Assembly: GCA_946811695.1 (NCBI GenBank)
Contig: OX328123.1
Location: 118,055,602 to 118,119,601 of the forward strand
Direction: 5' to 3'
DNA length: 64,000 nt
From: Gonocerus acuteangulatus
Taxonomy: Eukaryota; Arthropoda; Insecta; Hemiptera; Coreidae
The notes beneath the pieces were generated by a model. The model did not search any database. It was given only the letters and a program-made list of their open reading frames with translations, and was not told the DNA's origin. The position numbers were made by a program, and so were the translations under genes. Shown here piece after piece: positions 45,371 to 55,837 of this stretch (within the stretch, counting starts at the first letter, position 1; every line of letters starts with the position of its first letter).

Positions 45371-47738
45371 CACGGAGAAAAAAAACAGGCTGCTCGCACC
45401 TTCTTTCAGGCTGCCGGCAACCTGAAAACTGTGACTCAGTGCCAGTATTCTGAAATAGGATTCCACATATTTCAGCCTAAAATAGGATTCCACTAGTCAG
45501 AGTGCCCACACTTTATGACAGAGTGCTGGAATCCTAATTCTGTATCCTATAGTAGAGTTCTCACACCCAAAGTTTGAAGTGGAGATCATTTAAAGAAAGG
45601 ATGTATTTAGTACCTAGATAAAATTGTACCCAACATTTTTCATTTATAGGTATAGTATCTAAATTATAACCAAAGAAATAATAGTAAGATTTATGTTGAT
45701 ATAATAAAGATGCATTAATAAAATAAATGAACTTATTAAAATAAATGGATTGGTAAAAGTACTTACTGGGCTGATTCATCATTCTACCTCTCTCTTCTCA
45801 AATATTGTCCCTGCGTTGTTGGTTACAGTATTGAGGGTTTCTCAAATTATATAACACGATCACAATTAATTGAGCTGCATCCATCTCAAGTAAGAAAGGA
45901 GTTAGCATGTAGTAAAAACAGTGGTTAGCAACAGACTGAAGATAACAATCAAATCCGTCCGGAGAAAATGGAGGGGGAGAGCATATTTCCGCAACTCCTG
46001 AAACTTCCTGTTCCGGAAGCTTGAAACAGGCTAATGTAGAACCCTACTTCAGAGTTCCTATGTCACTCTGATTTAGGGTAAATGACCCGATCGTTGACAC
46101 TGCTCCTTAAGTTGACACTTCAAATTTAAATTTGAAAAATAACAATTAGATTCAAGAGAATTCATTAAGTTTGCATCCAAATGAAAGAACAGGTGTTGAA
46201 GAATAATGTCGACTGACCCGATCAACTGTGCAACTCCGTTAATAACATTTGCAGCCATTTTAGTATGAAAAATCCTCGAGTCAACTCCTGCTGCTCTCTT
46301 CACTTAGTGAATTTGATAAGAGATTAAGAATATTTCTTAAGAATTTTTTTTTGTAATGCGTGCATTAAATTGTATTTTTGTGATCTCTATGAACTCTATG
46401 ATACTTAAATTATGGACTGTAAAAGGTTTGACTCAAGTTAAATAAAAAAATCTTGAGATTATGGTAGTGTCAACATTGGGAACCCAATAAACAACCAGGG
46501 CTCCTTTTCTTGACACTAATGTCAACTTTAGTTGAGATTTTCATTAGAAATTCATGTATCCTTATTTTATTAATTTCTTATGACTGGGACCTTAAGTTGA
46601 CAACATGTTTTCCTAATTTTGACATTCTGTTCCTAATGTTGACAGGCAAGTTTTTATAATAGTTTTCTGTAATTTGAAATGTCACACAACTTCTTACTCT
46701 ATTTGTAGCACAATGGTTATAACAGGCGGTACCTCCAAATGCTTCACACATCAACCAACCATTGGATGTATCAGGTTTCCGAACGTTTAAAGAAGGTTGG
46801 AAGCTAAAATTCCATGAATGGAGCAAGTCCTGCATTAAAAAAAACACAACTGAAATCGCCAAGAAAAAAGAGCGAAGGCTAGATTGAACAAAAAAGAAGA
46901 AAAATCCCTTACAAGAAATAACTTTTAAATTCTTCTCGTCGGAAAAATAAGGTGAGAAACTCCATGACTGAGGAAGATGGTGACTCCTCCATTCAGCCTG
47001 AAGAAGGAAGGACATCACTAGCATGAACTGTGTAGAATCAACAGGTGTAAGTAAACCATCATCAATGAGTTACACAAAAAGTTAAAGAAGAAGAGCGATT
47101 GTTCAAAAATGACCAAGGGATGAAAGATGAAAATTGCTGTAATAAGCAAGTTATAAACAAATCTAACGCTATTAGAGGAGGTGATTATTGTATAGTTCAA
47201 GTTGAAGGAACAACAGCACGATTTCAATCCAATTAGGAACAGAAAAGTCAAACTTAGGCACCGACCTACTGCAGACGTGTCAACATTAGGACCAGAGTAA
47301 GGCAGCATTTAATGATTTATTTTACTTGAAATACTTAATGTATCTAAAATTGGTTTATGTGAATTTCATAGAGAATGAGCTGACGAATAATTTGATATAT
47401 TCAAAGTTTATTATTTTCAAAAACTAAGCGAAGAATTATTTTAATTAAAATAACCCTTCCTTAAAGTGTCAACTATTCGGTCACTTACCCTAATGACATT
47501 CTACATTAAAGTTCCTTTTCAGTTAAGGAATCCTATATAAGACAGCAGGTATTGGAAGCCTAAAGCAGGGGATGCAGACTGTACCCCAGAACCGAGTTCA
47601 AACACTTCAAAATAGAATGCCTCGAAAACGTGTCACTGTAAAATAGAGTTAACTCACTCTGATTTAGGATTTCTCACCCTATAATTGGCTGACGGAACCC
47701 TACTCAGGCAAAAGTAAGATTTCATTTTTCTCTCCGTG
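45371..47738. mobile_element. Unclassified inverted-repeat element inside Penelope fragment (2.37 kb)
   Basis: The ends CACGGAGAAAAAAAACAGG and CATTTTTCTCTCCGTG are inverted copies. On either side the Penelope fragment resumes: ATGAATATCCCCGAAACTAT-AGAGATA at left, TATAATTAGAAAAGCAC at right. The unbroken relative at 54,290-54,345 has ATATAGAGATCTGATTAGAA across the same point. TA flanks both ends. Inside are several GGATTCC/GGAATCC-type short repeats and a nested element. No transposase domain is recognised. Confidence 0.7.
46076..47490. mobile_element. Nested inverted-repeat element (1.41 kb), TGTCAAC-rich
   Basis: The ends GGGTAAATGACCCGATCGTT-GACACT and (inverse of the right end) GGGTAAGTGACCGAATAGTT-GACACTT match, with TA on both sides. 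The interior is dotted with GTTGACA/TGTCAAC words on both strands (about 46,112; 46,468; 46,512; 46,595; 46,638; 47,278; 47,466). The 148-codon minus-strand frame at 46,578-47,024 has no domain I recognise. Probably non-autonomous. Confidence 0.7.
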
Positions 47739-47885
47739 TATAATTAGAAAAGCACACGAATAAAGGTAAAAATCTAAATTCGAGGACTGATACTTCGAGG
47801 TTAGAGTAAGCGACTGAAGATGGCCGAAGAAGTTCCGACGAACAGGCCTTAGTCTATGGGTGAACCGCCTACAGTCAAGAAACAG
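47739..47885 (+). pseudogene. Penelope-like fragment, right part
   Basis: Continues the fragment interrupted at 45,370: TATAATTAGAAAAGCACACG then AATAAAGG, as at 54,320-54,345. Next is a 3' region with ACTGAAGATGGCCGAAGAAG and TTCCGACGAACAGG, loosely hammerhead-like (CTGAAGA ... GACGAAC). Confidence 0.6.
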
Positions 47886-48036
47886 GTGGTTGCCTTTATG
47901 TTTATTTTTATGTAATGGTAAGATTTTTGTTCGTTTTTATTTTTTACAGATGTTTGTTTGTGTGTGTCTGGAACTTGTATATATTTAAAGAGATAATCAA
48001 TGGTTCACTGGGGTTCACATGTTTGGTTTGTGACAC

Positions 48037-48200
48037 GGCCTCTCTCGACGTTGCAATATTTCGCCGGATTGCCGTTCAGCTTCCTCAGGCTTACTTCATC
48101 CTGGTGGTTCATTCCTTTTTCAACCACCAAGGTCGGATGAAGTAAATCCGAGGAAGCTGAACAGGAATCCAGCGAAATATTGCAGCATGGTGAGGAGCAA
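48037..48200. repeat. Inverted pair of hammerhead-like motifs (Penelope-type terminal repeat)
   Basis: Arms 48,037-48,112 and 48,118-48,190 are imperfect inverted copies. The minus strand of the left arm reads CCTGAGGAAGCTGAACGGCA then ATCCGGCGAAATATTGCA: core CUGAGGA, stem GCUG/CGGC, then GAAA. The right arm on the plus strand has CCGAGGA, stem GCTG/CAGC, GAAA. The stem keeps pairing although one base differs. An arrangement like this is known from Penelope-like terminal repeats. Confidence 0.72.
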
Positions 48201-48239
48201 AACCGGTACAACATACAAAACATATATACGAAGACAAGG

Positions 48240-49573
48240 GATGGTTGGGATTCGGCTGGGAGGAGAATAAGTCCGACTCGCAGGAACTGCATCATCTTAG
48301 CGCGGTTCCTTTCTTATCCCTAGTCTAATTTGGAAAGATTAAAATATTTATTTATTGATAAGGCTTCGCAACTTTGGCGAATCGCCTTAAGATTAAAATA
48401 GAAGCAGTTATTATTTTGGTTCCACCAGTCTTGAAAGGTCTTGATTTACGATCTTACCTGGAAGGGTCGGTCAACACTTGAAAGGGTCCCGCTAGTTACA
48501 AGGTCTTGGAATCTAGGAAATCTATATTTCTAACAATAAATTGTTTTGTTATTTTACTTACCTAGTTTTATTGTAAAATACATTATCCAACTATAAGCAA
48601 TGAAAAAATAGGAATAAAAACATACAAAAAACCGTTCGAATAAACGAAATCAATTACTTTAATGGTTTAAGCACTTATTTCTCCGATTGACATCGCCTAA
48701 TTAAAACTTTCGTCAGAACATTTTTTGTAGAGCATTTAGTAAGCCTTCGAATGGTAACCTTTCGCTTCCCAAGATTTTCAACCGTTTTCGAGATATTAAG
48801 AAATTATTCGAAGTTCCCAAAACTTTTCATTATTTCTAGCAATAGAAAATAATATAATAACATAATAAATTACAAAAATAAAAAGCAATAAAAAACCAAG
48901 TGAAAGAGACAAAAATTACAAAAAGAACGACAAAACCCCGTTCATAAGAACAAAACAGACGTATTTGAAGTTTTAAGCACTTATTTCTCCGATTGACATA
49001 ACCTAATCAAAAATAGTTTTAGAATCATTTTTGTAGAGAATTTAGTAAGCTTTCAAATAGTTCCTATCCACTTACCACGATTTTCCAACCGTGTTCGAGA
49101 TATTAATGAAAGTATACGAAGTTCCCAAAACTTTTCATGTCTGTTCATAAAATATTTTATTCTAACCCTTCCTTAACTCCAAACGTAACATAACTTTCAA
49201 CATATTAGTTTTAATGAAAGTAGAACATGCAGATAATGTTTCAACTGAATCCCGTGATTCTAAGTACCCAAACCAAAAACGGTATTCAAAAACTATTTTT
49301 CCAATTTTCTCGAAAACGGTTAAAGCTATCGCCTTGAAAATGGTTTCATTCGTTTTCCTAGCCCAAGAAGCCTATAAAAAGAGTACTTACAAGCTTATGA
49401 ACTCAAAAACGTAAGCGTTACGATTTTTTCTGCGCGAATTTCGCCCCAACCGCCATCTTCCAGTGGGCGGATTTTGCTGGTTAACGAACTTGACCTTTCA
49501 AATTGGACGACGGATTTTTGTACCAAATTTCATCAAAATCGGACCATCAGGGAAGCCAGAAATGAGCGAACAG

Positions 49574-49577
<4 letters not shown>
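48240..49577 (+). repeat. Dispersed repeat R1, copy B
   Basis: Starts in TCCGACTCGCAGGAACTGC and TTAGCGCGGTTCC, then aligns with copy A from TTCTTATCCCTAGTCTAATT to GAGCGAACAGAC at (TA)n. It is longer than A because a segment of about 305 bp (AAGCACTTATTTCTCCGATT start) occurs twice in tandem (48,668 and 48,972). A 43-bp LINE tail is inserted at 48,349. Confidence 0.8.
48349..48391 (-). mobile_element. LINE-tail hairpin insertion with target duplication
   Basis: Copy A of R1 lacks this segment. It is flanked by AAGATTAAAAT on both sides (48,336-48,346 and 48,388-48,398), an 11-bp target-site duplication as left by retroposition. The insert on the minus strand is AAGGCGATTCGCCAAAGTTG then CGAAGCCTTATCAATAAATA: a hairpin (AAGGC/GCCTT) followed by an ATAA-type tail. 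It is an extremely 5'-truncated copy of the LINE whose tails appear at 17,656 and 22,306. Confidence 0.82.
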
Positions 49578-49622
<45 letters not shown>

Positions 49623-49640
49623 TATACATATATATATATG
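49578..49640. repeat. (TA)n microsatellite
   Basis: TA tract at the end of R1 copy B. Confidence 0.95.
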
Positions 49641-49659
49641 TATACAAATTTGAACCACC

Positions 49660-49898
49660 GTTATTTTCGGTCTCTAGGGGTTCTGAAACGAGAAATTTTC
49701 TTGTCGGCACGTCCGGATTGTTTCATTGTATCAACCTTATAAGCGGGGTTCCTCCCTATGGGGGAGGGAGGAACCGCGCTAAAAAACGACAGACCTTCAG
49801 GAAGAAATGGGTCTGACGTTTTTTCCTCCTAGCCGAATCCCAACCATCCCTTGTCTTTCTATCACTGCAACGTCTAACTATCTCCAGCTCCACTAAAC
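49660..49898. repeat. R1/R5 edge sequences
   Basis: 49,660-49,745 resembles the inverse of 37,262-37,320 (CAACCTTATAAGCGGGGTTCC). 49,752-49,898 has GGGAGGAACCGCGCTAAA. It also contains CCGAATCCCAACCATCCCTT, the inverse of 48,234-48,260. It ends at (TA)n. Confidence 0.55.
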
Positions 49899-49908
49899 AT
49901 ATATATAT

Positions 49909-49976
<68 letters not shown>
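49899..49976. repeat. (TA)n microsatellite
   Basis: TA tract on the head side of the full SINE-B copy. Confidence 0.95.
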
Positions 49977-49978
<2 letters not shown>

Positions 49979-50308
49979 GGGCGAGGTTAGCTCAGTGGTA
50001 GAGCACTGGACTAATAAGCTGGAGGCCTGAGTTCAAATCCCGAGCAAGCACTAAAGATTTTTTCTTCTAGTGTCTCTGTTCATGGGTTGAATACGGCCTC
50101 CCTGACCGTCCCTAGGCCGACCCAGCCTTTAATTAATTTAATAATGGGTACCTTGGGTGCTAATGACTCTAGCAGTCGAAGCGGCCAAGGGGAAAATCAG
50201 GCGGCCGGAGCATAGTACACACTATCTCCCTAGTAAGCCGTATGGTCATGAATCAGATACCTCTATAGTATCTGCCCCTCAGGGCCCTCGTGGCCTGTTA
50301 CGGGACTG

Positions 50309-50312
<4 letters not shown>
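49977..50312 (+). repeat. SINE-B, full-length copy 2
   Basis: A tRNA-like head has A box TTAGCTCAGTGG and B-box GAGTTCAAATCCCGAG. The body follows through CTAGTGTCTCTGTTCATGGG, TACCTTGGGTGCTAATGACT and CTATCTCCCTAGTAAGCC. The tail is GTTACGGGACTGATTTTA into (TA)n. It is 336 bp and is the best preserved of four copies (others at 2,073, 5,371 and 55,838). Confidence 0.9.

Positions 50313-50374
<62 letters not shown>
50313..50374. repeat. (TA)n microsatellite
   Basis: TA tract on the tail side of SINE-B copy 2. Confidence 0.95.
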
Positions 50375-50377
<3 letters not shown>

Positions 50378-51440
50378 CCTAAAGTTAGACCACATTTAGA
50401 TCTAATAATGCAATAAATAATATAAATCACTGTTGCGAAGGCTTTATTTCACCATAAATGTCTATGGGGATATGGGAAATAGACTTTTAATAAGTTATTT
50501 CCTAAACGCTAACAGTTCATGAAGAAACTAAGTGGACATTTATAAATAGATTATTCTTTTTAAATTTTATGAGTTATATTATTGTAAGACAATTTTTTAA
50601 TCTCTTCCGGATACCAGATAAAATTTTGGTATGATTATTAAGCAATATAAAAAATAAAGCCTTTCAAAATAAAAATCAATGTACAAGTGATTGTGTTTGA
50701 CTCACAGAAAAATACGAAAAGGTTAAAAATATTTTGCAATGTTAGAATTACCTAAACTAAGACAATAGAAATATATTACAAACATGATAAATATACTACA
50801 AGTTATAGGTGTTATACTTGTTTAATATTATTTCAAAAATACGTGTTTTGATCTTCTTTGGACATACCTTGTACACCTGGTTACGTATTCTCATGATATT
50901 TTCCTACATTCTATAAATAAAAGCATTCTAAAAAAAAGGAACTAATTCTTTCCTAACTAATATTGTCATATATTCAATTATCTTTAGAAATTATTTCAGG
51001 AAATCACCTTCTTATGGATTTATGCTTTTCTTGTAAAGCAAAAGATATATATAACCAAATTTTATTCTGAACGGCTAATGATTAAATATTGTTTTTAGTA
51101 AGCTCATAAAATGGGAAAAGTTTAGTTTGATTTCGGTTCAACACATACACAAATTTAAATAACTTATTTTTTCCATTTGTAGTCGTCTATAACGAAAATT
51201 ATATTTTTAAAGAGTCTTTGGAAAACTTAAGTTGCTTATTTCAAGGGATAAAAACTGCAGGCTGTCAATGGTAAACTCGCTAAATATAAATCAACAAGCA
51301 AAAATTCCAGAAAGTTAATTGGACTGGCAGAGGTATATAAAAAATGTTTATTTAGGTTTACAATCGTGACGCAATTTGTTAATTTAATTGTCAGTCAATA
51401 TTTACATCTCTAACAGCTTCTAGGAGTTCAATTTCCTTTA
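50375..51440. other. No gene recognised
   Basis: AT-rich, no repeat family or domain identified. Confidence 0.4.
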
Positions 51441-51465
51441 GCGTTTATATATATATATATATATA

Positions 51466-51540
51466 TTATTTATTTATTGATAATGCTCGGCATCTAAGGC
51501 GAAGAGCATTCAACACCTCGTCGTAAGCTGATGTAGGCGC

Positions 51541-51545
<5 letters not shown>
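51466..51545 (-). mobile_element. LINE-tail hairpin between (TA)n tracts
   Basis: On the minus strand: GCGCCTACATCAGCTTACGA, CGAGGTGTTGAATGCTC, loop, GAGCATTATCAATAAATAAA. The hairpin is AATGCTC/GAGCATT (51,482-51,488 with 51,504-51,510). Nearly identical to 54,748-54,830; both are 5'-truncated at the same place and lie between (TA)n tracts. Confidence 0.78.

Positions 51546-51546
<1 letters not shown>

Positions 51547-51605
<59 letters not shown>
51547..51605. repeat. (TA)n microsatellite
   Basis: TA tract following the LINE tail. Confidence 0.95.
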
Positions 51606-51606
51606 G

Positions 51607-51657
<51 letters not shown>
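51606..51657. repeat. (GA)n microsatellite
   Basis: About 24 GA dinucleotides, joined directly to the (TA)n tract; the only long GA repeat in the window. Confidence 0.95.
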
Positions 51658-51659
<2 letters not shown>

Positions 51660-52031
51660 CCGATGAGAGAGAGGAGTAATATATCGTAAAAGGGTACAAA
51701 CGCTTTATTATACTTATTAGAATCAATTTAAAGCCGACAAAAATAAAACGCATTTTCTTGTAAAAAAAATGTAGGTTTTTACCACAAGACCAAACCCTGA
51801 CTATATCTAACTTCTCAAAATATATTTTTTTAATGAAATAGGCAAATTAGTTCCCTTAAGCGAGTGTTAAATTCGTCCATTCATTAATATCCAGCTATAG
51901 TGTCTAGGATGAGCTTTAGCCTCTCCAACAATGGCTTATCATCCGTCTTTGTCACAGCTCTCCTCTTCCAAGTGGTCACTCCAATTTTCCTAAGGTCCTG
52001 TATATCAAGTCCTTTTCTACCACTACCGCCG

Positions 52032-52062
52032 CACAGTGGGGGCCAAACGACATTTCGTGGTT
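52032..52062 (+). repeat. R3 end (CACAGTG-type), truncated
   Basis: CACAGTGGGGGCCAAACGAC then CATTTCGTGG matches the start of R3 at 19,153. The preceding five bases are CGCCG, the same as beside the Transib-like element at 16,848. Only the terminus remains. Confidence 0.55.
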
Positions 52063-52121
52063 CTTTTATTTTTTTATTTTTTTTTATTTATTTTATTTTG
52101 GTGTTACTACATTATATTATA

Positions 52122-52748
52122 TTAGCTGTTCCCCAGCGTGCCATGCTACAGCAACTTTTGACCTTTCTGCCTATGACTCTCCCCGTATCAAGACCTAGCT
52201 GTATACCCAGTTATGTCAAAATCGGTCAAACGGTGTGAATTTGTTTATATCCGTTAAGTAATTCATAAAGCAGCCGGCAGAAGCCAGCACCACAGCAATT
52301 CATAAAACAGCCAACAGAGGCCAGCACAATAGCCTGCGAGTAGATAGCTCTTATCAAAGAAATACCAGCGCTCCTTAGTTAGACAGTGACTGTTGATATA
52401 AAATTGAAATAAACTGCATTATTGATTATATTTCATTGATTATATAATGATGTAAAGTCATCAATGAGTTGGAGTTATTCTAATTATCAGGAACATCAAC
52501 AAATAAATTTGACACATTATTCAAAATGGCTGTCGATTCAAAATGGCTGTCAGAATCTGAAAGGTTCAATGTAGCCAAATTTTCTTTAAAAAAACTTTTG
52601 ACCTTTCGGCCAAATTTTGAAATTTGACTATTTTGACCTAGCCTAGGAGATTTCCTGTATCAAGACCTACCTGTGTGCCAAGTTTGGTCAAAATCGGTAA
52701 AACAGATAAGGAACAAACAGACAGACACTTGATTTTTATATATATAGA
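52122..52748 (-). mobile_element. Helitron-like non-autonomous element
   Basis: On the minus strand it starts TCTATATATATAAAAATCAA and ends GGCACGCTGGGGAACAG-CTAA followed by T, consistent with the Helitron pattern of 5' TC, 3' CTRR after a hairpin and insertion between A and T. Two internal segments (52,150-52,250 and 52,590-52,730) share CTTTTGACCTTTC, GTATCAAGACCTA and GTCAAAATCGGT, an internal duplication. No protein is encoded. Confidence 0.6.
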
Positions 52749-52749
52749 T

Positions 52750-53279
52750 TACATTCTTGTCTATATTTTTACGTTGTGTATTATATTATTATTAATTAAT
52801 GTAAATATTATTACATTATATTAAATTACATTAGTGCCTATATATTTACATTATGTATAAATTATTAAATTATATTATATTACGTTATTGTCTATATATT
52901 TACATCCTGTATATATTACCAAGGCTCAGTAAAATTATACAAGAAATGTTATACACATATACAGTTATATTAATAATACATAAATACAATTCAAGGAATA
53001 TCAATTGTACATATGATTCCTATTGTACGTCTAATTATTCGTACAATTATTGTTAAACAAATGTTCTAGTCCACGGTTAGCTGTGTCTCATTAAAAGTAC
53101 TGCCGATTCACAAAAAATAACTTAGTTAGAAATGATGCAATTTGTTGGGAGAAAAAACCTGTGAAAAAAAAAAAAAAAAAAAGGAAAGTTATTTGGTCCA
53201 GGTTGATTTGATTTTCTGGTTAGGTCACTAATACATATGGTACAGGTTGGTTTTTCAGTTTAGACATCAGGTATTCATG
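52750..53279. other. No gene recognised
   Basis: Very AT-rich; poly-A at 53,164-53,182. Confidence 0.4.
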
Positions 53280-53395
53280 AGTTTAGACATTTCGTGTTTC
53301 AAAAAAGCCTCTAAATCTTAAACGATTTTAATACTTTTTTTTTTTAAATGAAATGAACGCTAATAAAATTTAAAACAACTTTGTCTAACTAGAGT
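53280..53395 (+). repeat. Dispersed repeat R3, interior copy
   Basis: GACATTTCGTGTTTCAAAAA, CTCTAAATCTTAAACG and GCTAATAAAATTTAAAACAA match 19,170-19,270. The CACAGT end is replaced by other sequence. Confidence 0.7.
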
Positions 53396-53632
53396 TTTGT
53401 TTGTCCGACTTCTCAAACTATTTTTAGATTTAACAAACATTAGAGTGCTATTGGCCTCGGCAGTCGATGCACTTAAAATTAACCAAAAAAAAAAAAAAAA
53501 AAAACAAACATTAGAGGTTCTAATATACTTCCAGAAGATTGATTGGTCTCTCAACTCCGTCGTTCAACCTAATCGAAGGTTTCTTTACTTATTAGGTTGT
53601 ATTTCTTAAATTAATCCCTCATTTTCACTTCA

Positions 53633-53930
53633 CTACGAGTTCATTACTGACGATGTAGGCACACATATCGGACTGCAATTAGGATTATCCCGGATCTTGA
53701 AGTAGTGCAGTCTATGATTGATGTCACCGTGGCCTGATAGCAATTGTGCTGTGTAGAAGTCTAACTCCAGCCAATCCATGTCTAATCTTTTCCTGACATG
53801 TGGGATGAATCTGTATGTGGTCCTACCTTTAGTTGAATTTTTCCATCGGTCCTGCCATTGAGATACAGCCGCACTGTACAAAATTGGTTCTGCTTCTGTG
53901 AACCTGGTCGTTCCGATATTAAAGACACTT
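53633..53930 (-). pseudogene. R1/I-type LINE C-terminal fragment
   Basis: The 82-codon frame includes VSQWQDRWKNSTKGRTTYRF, then RLDMDWLELDFYTAQLLSGH and GDINHRLHYFKIRDNPNC. This order (WQ..W..S.KG.WT.., then QLLSGHG.F...L..F....P.C) follows the RNase H-like region in R1/I/Jockey-type LINE proteins, just before a zinc-binding motif. It is cut at its C-terminus (IRDNPNCSPIC...) and upstream by frameshifts. RT is absent. Confidence 0.78.
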
Positions 53931-54039
53931 GTGCCGACTCTTGCTGGAATACCTCTTGGTATGTCGGACGTTGTCCGTCAAACGAAATCGGATTGGATCG
54001 GACCGAGAGAAATACGGGTCCAATGTAGATGTAGTCTTA

Positions 54040-54345
54040 GAAATTCGAATTACTAGGACGTCAAGGAACACACGCGCCATTCATTCAAAATTTAAGGTTC
54101 ATTATAATCCCAATTAGTTAAGCATGAAAAATCGGGGGTATTAGCATAATAAATGTATATCTTGCACACTGTGGTAGGAAAATTAAGAGGAGATGCACAA
54201 CCTTTTCGAAATGTACTCACACTTGCAAAAGGATGGTTACAATAAAGAGACACTGGCTGTGTGATTATTATTATTATAAAGAAGAGATACAAAATGAATA
54301 TCATGGAAGATATAGAGATCTGATTAGAAAAGTACATAAATAAAG
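54040..54345 (+). pseudogene. Penelope-like fragment, deleted relative of 45,070
   Basis: Aligns with 45,070-45,370 and 47,739-47,765: CACACGCGCCATTCATTCAA, AAATCGGGGGTAT, ACTGTGGTAGGAAAAT, GATGCACAACC. Deletions remove the Cys-pair part of the GIY-YIG region. It is uninterrupted at the point where the 2.4-kb element sits in the other copy. Confidence 0.72.
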
Positions 54346-54580
54346 GCGTTATATTTCAAGACTCCTTTAGTTGAATTTTCATGCAGCAAATGTAGCCGAA
54401 CATACACACATTGAACAATACACAAAATAATCGATATACGGATTCTTTCCTAAGATAATAGAATTTTATTTTTAACGATTCAAGATGAAAGGAATAGTTT
54501 TACATAACACCAAACGGTGAAAAAATAAACTGAAATAAATAAATAATACAGCAAATATCACATAATAATTGGTAACGCAG

Positions 54581-54584
<4 letters not shown>

Positions 54585-54668
<84 letters not shown>

Positions 54669-54688
54669 GTATATATATGTGTGTATAT

Positions 54689-54745
<57 letters not shown>
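54585..54745. repeat. (TA)n/(TG)n microsatellite
   Basis: TA repeats with embedded TG runs (54,636-54,652). Confidence 0.95.
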
Positions 54746-54747
<2 letters not shown>

Positions 54748-54752
<5 letters not shown>

Positions 54753-54825
54753 TATTTATTTATTGATAATGCTCCGCATCTAAGGCGAAGAGCATTCAAT
54801 ACCTTGTCGTAAGCTGATGTAGGCG

Positions 54826-54830
<5 letters not shown>
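54748..54830 (-). mobile_element. LINE-tail hairpin between (TA)n tracts, second copy
   Basis: Same as 51,466-51,545 with a few substitutions; hairpin AATGCTC (54,768-54,774) with GAGCATT (54,790-54,796). Confidence 0.78.

Positions 54831-54900
<70 letters not shown>
54829..54900. repeat. (TA)n microsatellite
   Basis: TA tract after the LINE tail. Confidence 0.95.
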
Positions 54901-54904
<4 letters not shown>

Positions 54905-55457
54905 CTAGAAGATAAAGATAAAATAAAGTTTATTTGACATGGACAACAGAAAACTGTAAGTTGGAAGTTAATGCTCGCCAGGGAGTTACGCCAAGAAAGT
55001 TTCACCAAACATTACAGTTCTAATGCTTCGGTAATACTTCACAGACATGACCACCCTCGTTCTCTAACTTAGCAATGTCATTGAGAGTCTTCAAGCAAGA
55101 AGAATTATTTTGTCATAATAATATCTGATATAAAATATAATAGTATATAATATTATCCCCTAGAGAAGATGCCATTACCGATCACTAAAATGTGTTAAAT
55201 CTTGACGAGTCTCAATTGGATTGAACATTGTATTTTCATTAAGTTCCTACTTTTTATGGGTTTTGATCGTTCTAGTTTGTTGTTCGTGAAAAATATTTTC
55301 AGTTTAGTAATATTTTCAGTTTAGTAATATTTTTTTAGGGTAATTATTTGGTGTATGAACAATATTGAGTTTTAGGATTTTCTATCTACTTTATTGTTTG
55401 AATTTATTTCTTGATCTTCCTGTTTTATACATTGTTGTGTTCAAAAGCAAAAGAGAA

Positions 55458-55489
<32 letters not shown>

Positions 55490-55837
55490 CCCATTGTAGT
55501 TGTCAATGGCAGTCTCAATCCAGGGTTAATGTCAAAATGAATTTCAAATACCAACGGGTCATCAAACGTATCTATTTAAGCGTGAACCCGCCGGTTGAGA
55601 AGTTGCGGTCAACCTCATGTGGCACTCCTGCCTGCAATGTGGGGTAAACCAGCAAATTGACAAACTGATGTGTACTTTATACTCAAATTTATAATACCAA
55701 CTTTATAATGGGCTCACCAAGCGTGAAATTTAGAGGTTATGCCGCAAGTTCCACTTCGTCTGCCACATAAGTGTCTACCCTACCTAAAGGACTAAAACAA
55801 AATAGTGTTTTATAAAAATAAATAAAAAAAAAAAAAA
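54901..55837. other. No gene recognised
   Basis: Includes a poly-T run (55,458-55,482). Open frames lack domains. Confidence 0.4.

Noticed and set aside
46578..47024. 148-codon minus-strand frame as a gene
   Set aside because: No recognisable domain, low-complexity Phe run, and it lies wholly within an inverted-repeat element with TA flanks.
51606..51753. 70-codon SLSLSL protein
   Set aside because: Translation of the (GA)n and (TA)n microsatellites.
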